NCBI GenBank assembly: GCA_029532625.1
Contig: JARFXM010000009.1
Span: 3,534,001-3,598,000 of the forward strand
Source of the DNA: Lomentospora prolificans
Lineage: Eukaryota > Ascomycota > Sordariomycetes > Microascales > Microascaceae
Length of the DNA: 64,000 nt
Reading direction: 5' to 3'
Positions 1 through 11,486 of the stretch are shown here, one piece after another (position 1 is the first letter of the stretch; each line of letters begins with the position of its first letter). The position numbers and the translations under genes were made by a program. Below the pieces are notes generated by a model that did not search any database, was not told where the DNA came from, and saw nothing but the letters and a program-made list of their open reading frames with translations.

Positions 1-3000
1 GGCCTGAAGATGGTGGCGGGAGTAGTGGCATGATTCCCGAACGTACAACTACTCAGGTGAACTGAAATTCCTTTCCCCGACGACCGTGGACGTCTATTCC
101 TTGCGCACACCGAAAGGAAAGGCTAGCCTGAACCTCAAGAATTTACCAGAACGGGAATCTCTGACTACCGACACAAAGGGATCCTTACGTGCCCGGGATG
201 GGAGAAAACCCGAGAATTTTTTTTTTCTTTTTATTTCTTTTTTCTTAAAAAAAAAATTAAGGAGCGGTCTATTGACTGACAGTTAAATAAATCATCGCCA
301 GCCATTACCCCACTTAGCAAGACAGGAGGTCATGGCACAGCTATTCGCTAAACGGTCGTAAAACTGGCCAGCCCAATCTAGTCATCCCTCTATTATTTTA
401 ACACTCTAGTACCAGTGGTTTGCGATCCTTGGGAGGAACGTCACCACTTAGCTCTTCCTCAGCTCCTCCTTTTTCCATTACACCCGGGGGTCGTAGGTGC
501 GTCTAACCGACGCCTCGTTTCTTAGTGTTATGCTCCAGCGGGCCTTGCCTGTCACTCCATCCTCGGATCGCAGGAGAGAAGACGGAGTGGGCCGAGAAAC
601 CGACCGCCGTATCGTCTTGTGTCCAAATATCGATACGATATCACCCATTGTACGCCTACAGCCCGGCTACAGAACCCACTCCATTTAAATACAGCTGCCA
701 AGGAGGCTGGCAGACTTGGTATGGATGCAAAGTTCGTGATATGATTGGTATGTTGCGATCGACTCTTTGTGCTTCGAAGAAGCTTGCAGGCACACTTGGA
801 GCGTGGTTTTTGTGCAGGCTTGCATGCTGGTAAATTTCTCTGAATGATTGATCAATGCAAAAGAGTGTATCAATGTGCCAGGCTGTCTGCACCACGACAC
901 TAAGCATCTCACCCACCTTGAACACGTAATAATGCCTCGCCCTGGCAAAATATGGCAATACGTGGAAGCATACGAGGGGCCCTGTTCAACCTAGGCTTGA
1001 AGCATCATTCCAACCAAAGCAAATGCACCTACCATCGCCAGAGGAGCGTCGCGACTCCTTGCCACACTTCCCTGTCATCCTCAGGTGCTGATCAAGTTTC
1101 CTGAACCCCTCACTCTCATTCTTCCCCCATGTAACATGGCGGCGCTCAGGTGGGAGCCGGTATCCATTCAGTATGACGGGGTCCCGGAGTGAGCGGGGGA
1201 CAGCTGGCGTAAGGGATCAATGGTTGATCAATATACCGTTGTGCTTGTGCCAACCACTCCTCATGGACGCCCTGGAATAACAGCGCCGTTCGCCCACCCC
1301 ATCCATTCATTTTCGAAGGGGTGGCATCGATCAATATCTCATGCAAGCACTTTACGGCTTGCTGAATGGGGTTAAATTGAATGTGCCTGGTTGTAGGAGG
1401 CCCTCGGTAATTTACGCTGGCTTGTCTGACCGTTTGCCTAGTCATCTTGCCGGATCAAGCTTAAGGCCAAACCAGTCAGCGAGGCCCTTCCGTTCCCAGG
1501 TTCACCGTACTTCACAAACACACACACATGTTCGCCAAGGCCAACACAGTAAGTACACCTGGCCGTTTTGGCGAACACGGGAACGAAGGCTTGGTGCTGA
1601 ATGCGAGAATCAAAAGTAGAAACGCCTCTTTCCGCGAGCCACCCCAGCCAACTGAAACCCGCATCACTTCCATGACCTGTTCGGGCCAGAGGTCATACTT
1701 GTAAATCATGGTAACCTAGGCAAGCCTCAAACAATCGGAAAGGTACACAGTGACTCCGCTAGAAAGCCGTCTTGTCCCGAGATTGCGAGGCGGCACACAA
1801 GAACGCTGGCAAATACTCGCACCATTTGTTAGGTTGTGCTGCTGCGATGCATCGTTTTGTTGATACGATGACCACCCACGCCAGCAGGACCCCTGAACTT
1901 GGATATTTTCGATTGGATCAAATAGGCGTCGATAGGATTTTTTCGCGAACAAGCGGTCCGCTCCCGCCAGGCCGACCGAATCAGAAAGGTAAGAGCCCTG
2001 CAAATATACCTCGTTTCGACTGCTCGAGAGCCTGATAGCCATTCAAACACGGATCGCATTTCGGGCTAGGTCTTGCCCTAGGAAATCATCCAAGTTTGTC
2101 GTGTTCCACGCTCTCCTTGTCTGCTGCTCCGGTCGTGCCGGATGAGCAGAGGATGTTCGCTTCTGACTTTTGGCTACTAAACCTCCTCCCGCCTATGCGT
2201 TCCGCCCGATCGTAGACCTGTCGCTGATAAATCGGGGCTGTCGAACTCAGGTGGTCTGGTCCAAAAATCTGACTACACTTTTCTAGGTCGCCAACGGCGT
2301 CATGACCTGGCCGTCGTCGTCTTTAGCTGGGGGACGTTGGCGACGCGCATCTTTGCTTTGCACGTCTCTCTGCAAGATAAAGAATGCCGTAATACGAAGG
2401 TAATGGAATGTGAATGTATCCGCCGTCGTCCCGTGGCTACATTGCTACGTGGAGCACCGTTGCCTGAGCCTGGGAGGGAAGCCTCAACTTTGCCCCTCCA
2501 TTTTCATCTTTACCAGGGGGACCCCAACGACAGATGGGAGGGTTTCGAATATCCTTTTTGGGCGCCGTTTTCATAATGCTCGTTCGCAACCATGCCCTGT
2601 CTGAATGACGTCCCGGCGTCACATTCCTAACTAATCCCACTCGATTCATCTGATACATTTAGAAACAGCAAATGGACGTGCCTTGCGTGCTTCGCAGAGG
2701 GTCGATCGTACCTATCTCTAGCCAAGGACGCACTTGGCAACAAGAGAATAAGAAAAGCGGCAATAGCAGATTATCGATTAAGATAGTCCGATCTTACCTC
2801 TCTAGTGCTTCGCTGGAGCCCTGCCGGTCGAGTCTCCGAAACTTGGAGAACGCTGGATCATTGCTCATAGCTGGCGAGTTGCAGGTGTGAGCACAAAACT
2901 GGGGCCCTGGCGGTTTACCGACCTGTGCCGGACGTTTTTTTCCTCCGTCCGGTGTTCCACCCGAGAAACCTCGATTCTACCGCATTTCTCTTTTCCCTCT

Positions 3001-5529
3001 CCTCTTTCTTTGTTTTAAACCAGGCCAGACGCCAGCAGGCTCCTCCGATCTTCTTCTTCAAATATGTCTGCACTTGCAGCTTATCCCCTCTCCACCACCA
3101 CCCTCGCATGCAGTGCATTTTGGCCAATACTTCATGATAAAATGAGGCCAGACCCAGACATTGACCGAACACTCATGATAGCAAGGATCGAATTGATGGG
3201 TTCTGACTTTGCCCCGCCCAGAACGGTCAGTTGGAGCCATGCCAGCACTTTGGCTCTAGCCACACTACCTTGGCACCGCCAGCGACAACGTCGTAGAATG
3301 TGCCCGGTCCTTGGGTGATCATCCTAGCACCACACAGTAGGCTAGAACCGTATGCGCCAGCCAGCATCCACCCGTGGAACCAAGGTGAAAAGAAAAAGCG
3401 CTTGCCAGGCTTCCTGCACCGGACGTACCGCACCACATCACCCAACCTGCTGTACCCGCTTAATTCGCTTTTACTTGCTTTTACTTATTAGAGACAAAGT
3501 TGCAGCACGGCGCCCACCCCACACAGCCAAGCGTAAAGTAAACCGTCTTCCACTTGCCAGTCCGTCTCGTCCTGGCCCTGTCCCTGCCCAGTCCATCTGA
3601 CCAGGCAGACTTCCCCCGTCCCACATCCAACCCGATGGACGCCTTCGCATTGGATCAGTCGTAGGTGAGGTACCGCCTGGCTGCCCACATTTCGTCCACC
3701 CACCTAGCCACCGAATCCACCATTCTTCCAGTCTCCGTCCGCGCCCTTTTAAAACCACTTGCGCCTGGCCTGACCCGGCCTCCTGACGTACTGAGGATTG
3801 AGGATTTGGGATCGAGACCGGGGGCCTGGGCCAAGATAAGCCATGCACAGTACCATGCCAATACTCAGTGCTGTATGACTCCGTACACTTAAGTAGCCCG
3901 CTCCATACCTCCATGTCGCTAATTTGGAGACCTTAACCTCTTTCGCTGTCTTGCGTCCCCGAGACCGACAAACAAAATCCGTCCGTGACGAAATAGACCT
4001 GAACGTAACATTATTGCTTTACCTGGTAGTCTTTATTATCTTCGTGCCGCCCAATCTCCTTCTCCCCCTCCCTCCCTCCCTCCTCGTTTTTCTACTTCTT
4101 CTCTCTGAAATCGATTTGGTCCCTTCTCGTTTTCGATTCGATTCCAACTAAACTAACGCTACCCAAACTTTGGCTTTGCCTTTCTTACCCGATGTTCGTC
4201 TTGCGCTTTTCCCAACTCTGAGCCTGAGCCTGAGCCTTGTAAGCGTCACTACTTTCCTACTCGAGAACCTTAATAAATACTTGGCCAAGCCGAAGAGAAA
4301 GAGGGAGGAAAGAAAGAGAGAGAGAGGAGGAGAAAGACCCCCAGAAAAGAATTTATTCCTTGGGCGAGTCAAACTGTACTATCTTCGAGACTTCGAGTCT
4401 TTTTCGACTGGCATGTGCCTTGTCCGATCCGCCGAACCGACCAGCATCTTTCTCACCCCACTGTCGTCCAGCCCCATGCTGGAGCGCAGTCGCCCATGAT
4501 AACCGACCCGAGGTTGCCCGCCGTATTCTCAACATTCGTCATTCTTCGCAAATACTACAGCACCTGGAATAATACAATCTACCGATACTGCCAGCTCATC
4601 CAGACGATTTTTTAAGTCAGGCCTTTTGGCGACCTACAAATTTACAAACGCTATCTGCTAGTTGTTGAACTTATACACAGGTCCCTTCCTAGAGACCGAC
4701 GAGATCGCACCGACATTCATCTTCAGAACACCTACTTCTGCTCCCTATACTGACAAATTTTACGACGATCTTCGGCTCTTAGTTTCCGGTCGACAGACTC
4801 GAAGCAAAAGCTGGACGTTTGTGGCTGCCGCCCATTTACCCGCCGAGGACCACGGACCGTCATATCTGCTTTTATAAGTCTCGACGGTGTGATATTGCGG
4901 TGTCAGTGTGAATTTGGTAGGAATCAGCGATAAAGTTTCGGAATAGAAAGTGATATAACGGGAAGTAATACGCGGAGATCAGTTCTGATCGCAGTGTCTG
5001 GCTACGATATGACATCTGGGTTGAGAATTGCAAGGGTATTCTAGCCGAGACGGTCGGTAATAGGATTCTCGCCTCGCACCCCCGAGCCAGATTATCTTGT
5101 GTGAGAAGAGGAAGGAGCTTGTGCGGTTTGTTAGAGCCTTTGAAGAAGTGGGGAGAAGCTTCCTCTTTGTGGCCGTCGACCGCGACCTTTGTCCCTGCCT
5201 CAAACCGGCTGGATATCGGCATCCCTATTTCGTTCCTCGCGTCGGTCGCTCACTCCAGGACCGCTGGGCTCGAGAACGTGGGATAAAGATCACCGCGGCG
5301 ACATTAACACTGGATGATTTGCTCCAGCTGCAGCTCCCTTCTCCATCTCTTATCCCAACCCCTTAGCCGTTTACCAGGAATTCTGGCCGCTTCGCACCAC
5401 AAGCGGGGCCATATATTTGCAGAACCGCCTGCTTGAAGGCCATAGAGCCTCCTCTGCGCCGTCAGTTGACAAGAAGTCCTCGAATCATAGAACGCTCACC
5501 TCGGCCACAGCCGTCTTCAACAGGACGCG
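1..5529. other. gene-free flank and probable long leader of the RING gene
   Basis: I find no convincing protein-coding gene here. All open frames are short, lack codon bias or recognisable motifs, and often begin at non-ATG codons. Visible structure: T- and A-runs near 216-258, a CTGGCCAG palindrome at 364-371, a pyrimidine-rich tract near 4040-4112, tandem AGCCTG units near 4214-4236, and a purine-rich AG tract at about 4290-4340. The last kilobase and a half may be transcribed as 5' leader of the RING gene, which starts at 5530, but no splice structure could be fixed. Confidence 0.6.
4040..4112 (+). promoter_or_regulatory. pyrimidine-rich tract, possible core promoter or transcription start region
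   Basis: A dense CT-rich tract (CCCTCC-type units) is followed within about 50 bases by an A/C-rich stretch. In filamentous fungi CT-rich tracts often lie just upstream of transcription starts. The next plus-strand gene is the RING protein, so transcription from here would give a leader of about 1.4 kb. This is inferred from composition only. Confidence 0.25.
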
Positions 5530-8118
5530 ATGGCCGAGATGGACTACATCAATCGAAGCTCGGGTAGCAATACCCAGCACACGGTCCAGCCTTCAGCATG
5601 TCCGTATATCAATTACCAGAATCAACACCGCTCTGTCTCACATCCGGAACCTATTCACAACCACCAGCTCCCCTGGATTTCGCACAATCATTCACCTTAC
5701 CAGTGGTCTGCGCCTCCGCCTTCAGGACTAGAACTTCCGAGGGGCCCTCAAGGTCCCCAGGGCCTTCCTCAATTGCGAATGCCACCTATCTCGAATTTTG
5801 AACCGTACCAGTTCCTTCCCGGGGCGCTTCCACCCCCGCAACTACCGGTTATGAATTTCCAACCCTCCAATAATCAAGACGCGTCGTTTGGCGCTGCCGA
5901 CGGGCTGCCACCTCCAGGCCAAAGCTCGACTGGACACAGGCCATTTCACTCAAACCACAGCTCGAGGTCCAGTGGACCCTCACCTCCTTCCCATATTGTA
6001 GCACCCCCGGCTCCTCCCCCGATTCACCCACCACCACAACATCATCAGCACCAGCATCAAACACAACAAACGCTACCCTCTCCTCTCTCCCACTCTTCCT
6101 CTTCTCACCCTTCCCACCATCTTCACCACACCCATGGCAACCGGCCAGCCCAGGCTCCTTCTCATCAAGGTGCGAACCGCAATCCCTCATCTTCTACGAT
6201 TGCCCCTTCATTGCTGCCGCATCCACAACCCCAGCAACAGCAGCAGCAGCAGCAATCGCAACGAACGCCTCCACTGCTACCGCCGCAGCACCAGAATCAG
6301 ATGGCCAGCGTGAATTCTGGCATGCCCCTAGCGCCATCTTCACATGCTCGGTCGGGTCACACCAATCCTCACCCTGCTCAAACACAGCAGAGCATGTCTT
6401 CACAAGCACCCCCGGACCAGAGGCAGCAGGCCCTTCCACAGAGCTCCCAAAGTCATCATCAGCGACACTCCAACCCCGGTGTCATCTTCATTCCCCCGAA
6501 CGTTTCCCAACATTTCCACCTTCCCAACCCAAACCAACTACCGCGCCAGTTTGGGCATGACTATCCAAGTCCCTACGGAGAATCTATGCCGCGTAAGTAT
6601 CAAGCATCGTCCTCCAATCTCCTCGGCAGTGCCTCTCATTCTAGTGCTAACCGCCGAAATCATAGCTATGCCGCCCGGTCAGCACGATTTTGCGAGACCT
6701 CCTCCTCCTCAAGGTATACCAGCAGCGTCCTCTGAAATCCGACGCCGAGGAATCAGCGCCCGATCTGCTCGTCGGAATGTAGCCCGCGCGCACGCCTTCT
6801 CTCCAGAACGTGACCGGGATAGTGACGAGGACCACCAACCGCCCGCCCACCCGGATGCCTTTGTTGACGGTTTGTTTCCGATTGGTTTGATGAGACAAGG
6901 CTCCGGCGATGACAGGCAGCTCCGCGCAGCCCAGTTCTTCAGAGGGTCTGTTAGTACCAAGATGGTGGCTTCGGCATCTGCCATATCTTCTCTCGAAAGC
7001 GTTGACGTTGACACGTTACCCGAGGGCGAGAAGAGTAGGTTTAACCTGCCCCTATCCTCGATCCTTTTGGCAAATATGAAAGATTTCCTACTAAACGCTG
7101 GTGATAGGTTGTATAATCTGCTACAATGATTTTGGCACCGAGACGCCTGAAGGTGTCAGGGAAGCCCCTCTTCGACTCCCTGTTTGCAAACACGTGTTTG
7201 GAGATCACTGTATCAAGAAGTGGTTTGATGAGTCTGATAGCTGCCCGTACTGCCGCACAAAGGTGCCATCAGAACCTCGATTCAGTGCTAATAGTCGGGC
7301 TTTGTTGGAGCTTATTCGAGCCCGCGGTGGGCCAGTTCCCCCAGTGGGGTAAGTTGATGACGATTTGTACCTGACGCGTCTTGAAGGAAGACGGTTTGTA
7401 TCTGACTGAGTGTACATTACACAGATCCTCTGGTGTCATTCCTCAAGAACTGTTGCTGCGCGTTTTTGCACGGGACGGCCAGCGAGACCCCGAACAACAT
7501 GAACCCAATAACCCTGCTCGCCGATCACCCCCGACGGAAAGCGCTGAACCTCGACGCCGTATTAGGGCGCGATACAGTGGAAACATGTCTTCTAGGCAAG
7601 AGGGACCACTCACAGGCAGCACGCGTCCCAGTTCATTCAGCGGGGTGCCATCTTCTGGTTCAATGCAGTCTTCACCGTCCCGTGACCACCGCCTTTTCCC
7701 CGACCACCATTTATCTTGGAATCATGAGCGCGAACGCGATATGTTGGCAGCACGAAATGGTCGGGCGAACGTGACCCCACCACGACCCCGCATTGGCCCG
7801 GGAGCGGCGTATTACCCAACACCATTAGGCTGGGATGATCATTCTCCAATTCCACCACCAAGCCACCCGGCACCTACCCATCACAACACCCCTCATACCA
7901 CCCTGGCTCCTCGAGAGCATCCATTTCTTTCAGAGCATGCCACTGCGTTTGTGGGTATGCCAGTCTCCGGTCTCCATCCTCATCGAGATGCTGACCGTAA
8001 CGTCCCTGACGCTGCTAACGGCCAACATCCCGTTGCGAATGGGGTAAATAGTCCTGGAACTAGCTCCCTCACCGCAGGTGTGGATACACCTATGCCGGAC
8101 AGAGGTCCTGCTCTGTAA
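5530..8118 (+). CDS. RING-type zinc finger protein, probable E3 ubiquitin ligase (four exons)
   Basis: Exons 5530-6592, 6666-7034, 7108-7348 and 7425-8118 sum to 2,367 nt (788 aa). The introns are 73, 73 and 76 nt. Donors are GTAAGT, GTAGGT and GTAAGT; intron 2 carries a CTAAAC branch site. The first ~350 residues are low complexity, rich in Pro, Gln, His and Ser. A RING follows at about residues 479-526: CIIC, then CKHVFGDHC, then CPYC, with the usual Trp after the sixth ligand. The long tail is Pro/Arg-rich and disordered. RING domains recruit ubiquitin-charged E2 enzymes; the substrate cannot be read from the sequence. The usual fifth ligand position is Gly509, with His511 two residues later. 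The first ATG of the open frame is used. The stop codon overlaps a GTAAGTGAG donor-like sequence, so a further 3' exon is possible but unsupported. RING identity is solid; the ligase role is inferred from the family. Confidence 0.88.
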
Positions 8119-8483
8119 GTGAGCAAGTGATAAAATACTTTGGGGGGAGAACATGGGGTCTGGAGCAAACTATCCAGCGATCTGCATTAGCAAAATGAAA
8201 TTCGATGCGGCGCTTTGCGGATGCGAAGCACAGAGTAATTTGGACGACATCGTACCAAGGAACCAAATCACGACTTAACGAAGGGACGGCGCAAGGAGGC
8301 ACACGGAAGAGGCCCAGGGTGGATAACTTCGTTTCTGCTTTTCTCACGACAGACTTATGCATGGGCTTGGCCGTTTAACATCCTTCTCCACATGGAAACT
8401 TCTTTTTATCGCGTTCTCTTTCTACTACTCACCCGCATACACTTTTGTCCCCCACTCAGTCATTTCCCCCCCTTCCCCCCTTT

Positions 8484-8495
8484 CCCCCCCCCCCC
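8484..8495. repeat. poly(C) homopolymer, 12 C
   Basis: An uninterrupted run of 12 C follows other short C-runs in the preceding 20 bases. It lies 3' of the RING gene. No function is apparent; such runs are prone to length errors in sequencing. Confidence 0.8.
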
Positions 8496-9349
8496 AAAAC
8501 CGGAAGCCCGCAGAACGCAGTCCAAGTTTGAGTATACTGTGTTGCTAGCCCACCCTCAACAAGGCCCTCGCACTAAGAGAGAGGGACAGTCGCCGCCTCC
8601 ATGATATGTGGGCCACACGACGGGCATTTCCAGCAAGTGGAGGGTCTTCGGAAGCCAACCAGATTATAGACCTGTTTGTTTGTCGTTCGCATTAGCATGA
8701 TCGAAGTAATTCAATCGTATCAACAATAATAATTTCCACCCTTGACAATTTCTCCGTTGGGATTCTAGAGTTCGTGATTGGACAGTCGCGAGAACATCGT
8801 TGGAGTTCATTGAAGTAAGCGTCATGGGGTAGAAGTGAGCTATAGAATAAGTTGTGGCGCGGTGCTGGCGGAGGTGGGGCAACTTGTTCCGTCGTGTTAT
8901 CGATAAGACTGGTGATGACGTATTGGGAAGGGGCTCCATGCTGTAAAATAAGCCCATCAATGGCCTTGTCAACTCGTTCCGACTGACGGATGAGGAGTGC
9001 TGGACAGCTCAAATCCAAATGAGGGGTGCCTACGGGCCAACATCAAAATTGTATCACATTAAATACCGACAACAGTTTTGTTATTCTAGGCAGCACTGAG
9101 TTAACTCACAAACACCGTATCCAATTGTTTGGGGCCTCGTGTGTGCCTTCGTCCGGCCGGAGGCGAAATGCTAGGTCCGTCTCCGTCGGGTTCTCCAGAA
9201 CCCAAAGCTGAATTCGGGGACACCCAATGGGACGCGTGGCAGTTTACATAACCCGGTTGACCCGGGATTCGGCCTAACTCTAGCGTGCGCACCTGCGATG
9301 AAACGGAATAGATTCAATTTATCTGTCAATGGAAGCTATTGCCGGTATG

Positions 9350-9372
9350 CAATCCCAATAATATATATATGG
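9350..9372 (+). promoter_or_regulatory. CCAAT plus TATA-like element upstream of the P450
   Basis: A CCAAT pentamer is followed directly by an alternating AT run (TATATATAT) about 340 bases before the P450 start codon. The spacing is long for TATA to ATG but suits a leader of about 300 nt. Assigned by position and composition only. Confidence 0.35.
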
Positions 9373-9708
9373 GTGGTCTACCTTCGCATCTCGTGTCAGC
9401 CTGGGTTATTAGAATTATTCCGGGATTTCTTGCCTCCTCGAACTTCCCCCTCGTTCATTCTTGGGTTGCAGTGATTACTCCGCCCAGCCTTTATTCTGTT
9501 GCTTTGACCAGGTTTCAGCCATATGGTCCGAGTCCATAAATTTCACCCAAGGGCGATATTACTAGCTCTGTTTTTTCCTCCTTCTTACAACACTTGTCAC
9601 ATTGGAGCACCATATTTCTGCACCTCTCATCTTCGTGCAACCAACGTTGAGGCTGCTGACTGTCCTCCCTCACATTAGGTCTTGCAAAGGATTGTAGCGC
9701 CACTAAAC

Positions 9709-11486
9709 ATGGCACCTCCTTGGAAAGCGTTCACCCTTGCGTCTGGGGCCGTTGCTTTTACCCTAATGTCGCTAAAGCCGGCGTGGTCTATGTCATATTT
9801 CTTAGCCACATTCACAAAGTTATGGGTGGTTGAGATTGGAGCGTGGGTGATATACGCTGTGTTTCTCTACCCGTGGTATTTCTCGCCCTTGGTTGGGTTA
9901 CCAGAGCCCGAGGGTGACCACTGGTTGTTGGGCCAATTCCGGCGCATTGCTCGCGATCCGTCTGGTGCGCCTATGCTGGATTGGTAAGTCCACCTTGCTT
10001 CGATGAAAGAATAGGCGTGGGGGGTACGCAGCCTCGGGACATGGAGGGGTTTCTGGTACTAATGTTACACAGGGCGACAAACATTCCGAACGAGGGTCTT
10101 ATCCGGTACAAAGTCCCTCTCAACCAAGAGCGCGTGATGCCGACGACGGCCAAAGCGCTCTCGGAAGTGCTGGTGACTCGAAACTATGACTTTGAGAAAC
10201 CGGCCATGATTCGATGGTCCCTAGGTAGAATCTTGGGAAACGGCATCCTGATGGCCGAGGGCGACGAGCACAAGAGGCAGAGAAAGAACCTCATGCCGGC
10301 ATTTTCCTTTAGGCACGTGAAGGACTTATATCCCGTTTTCTGGACCAAGTCCAAGGAGTCTGTGCTGGCGATGGTGGACAAGGTACGCGACGACGCGGCC
10401 AAGGCTGGTACAGACGAGAAAGCTGGGGTTGTGAACCCGACAGCGGTGCTTGAGATTGGCGACTGGGCATCCCGCGCGACCCTCGATATCATCGGAGTAG
10501 CTGGACTGGGCTGTGACTTTCATGCCATCCGAGATCCCAACAACCACCTCAGCAAGATGTACCAGGATGTTTTTAAGCCGTCAAAACAAGCCCGCGTCAT
10601 GAATTTGTTGAATTTGGTCTTGCCTGGCTGGATCGTCACGAATCTCCCAATCAAGAGAAACCAGGAAATTCGACAGGCATCGGCTACGATTCGTCAGGTT
10701 TGTCTGGATCTCGTGCGAGAGAAAAAGGAAAAATATGCACGCAAGGAGCTCACAGACGTGGATATCCTCTCCGTAGCTATTGAAAGCGGCGGCTTCAGCG
10801 ACGACGATTTGGTCAACCAATTGATGACGTTCCTAGCCGCGGGGCACGAGACGACCGCCTCGGCCATGCAATGGGCGATCTACCTGCTGTGTCTCCACCC
10901 CGAAGTTCAGACGCGGCTGAGGCAAGAGGTCAGGGAGCGCCTCCCTTCCGTAGATTCCCACCAGGAGATCACGGCGCTCGACATCGACCACCTTCCATAT
11001 CTCAATGCCGTATGCAACGAGGTTTTGCGATACTACTCCCCTGTTCCGCTGACTCTCCGCCAGGCGGTCGTCGACACGTCCATACTTGGGCAACAGATCC
11101 CACGCGGCACAACGGTCGTGTTGTGCCCCTGGGCGATCAACAGGAACTCGTTCCTCTGGGGCGAAGATGCAGGCCGATTCAACCCGGACAGGTGGCTCTC
11201 AGCTAAGGGCGGCGATGCTCCCGCCAGCGCCGCAACGGTTGGTAGCGGTGGGGCATCGAGCAACTATGCGTTCTTGACGTTCTTGCACGGGCCAAGGAGT
11301 TGCATTGGGCAGGCGTTTGCCAAGGCAGAGTTTGCGTGTCTGCTGGCAGCCTGGGTGGGGCGGTTCGAGTTCGACTTGAAGAATAAGGAGGAGTACGATG
11401 AGAAGAACATGGTGATAAAGGGCGGTGTAACCGCACGACCGGCCAACGGACTGTGGGTAAACGCAAAGATGCTTGATGAGTGGTGA
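9709..11486 (+). CDS. cytochrome P450 monooxygenase (two exons)
   Basis: Exons 9709-9983 and 10073-11486 give 562 aa; the 89 nt intron has a GTAAGT donor and CAG acceptor and splits a Trp codon. The N-terminus has two hydrophobic stretches (about residues 5-30 and 35-58) followed by a Pro-rich hinge, as in ER-anchored class II P450s that take electrons from NADPH-P450 reductase. Landmarks: oxygen-activating I-helix AGHETT at 348-353, K-helix ExxR at 408-411, a FNPDRW motif, and the heme loop FLHGPRSCIGQ with thiolate Cys502. All catalytic residues are intact. A Gly/Ala/Ser-rich insert lies just before the heme loop. The upstream in-frame TTG at 9682 was rejected in favour of the ATG. No terpene, polyketide or other biosynthetic gene lies beside it, so the substrate is unknown and I do not assign a CYP family. 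Confidence 0.93.

Larger units (their letters stand above)
8119..9708. other. intergenic region between RING and P450 genes
   Basis: No firm gene. It holds C-rich homopolymer runs near 8466-8495, a minus-strand open frame of about 110 codons (roughly 8692-9033, no ATG, unrecognised), and the AT-rich TATA-like element of the P450 promoter at about 9350-9372. Confidence 0.6.

Noticed and set aside
9682..9708. Upstream TTG start for the P450
   Set aside because: The ATG at 9709 precedes the membrane anchor at the normal distance.
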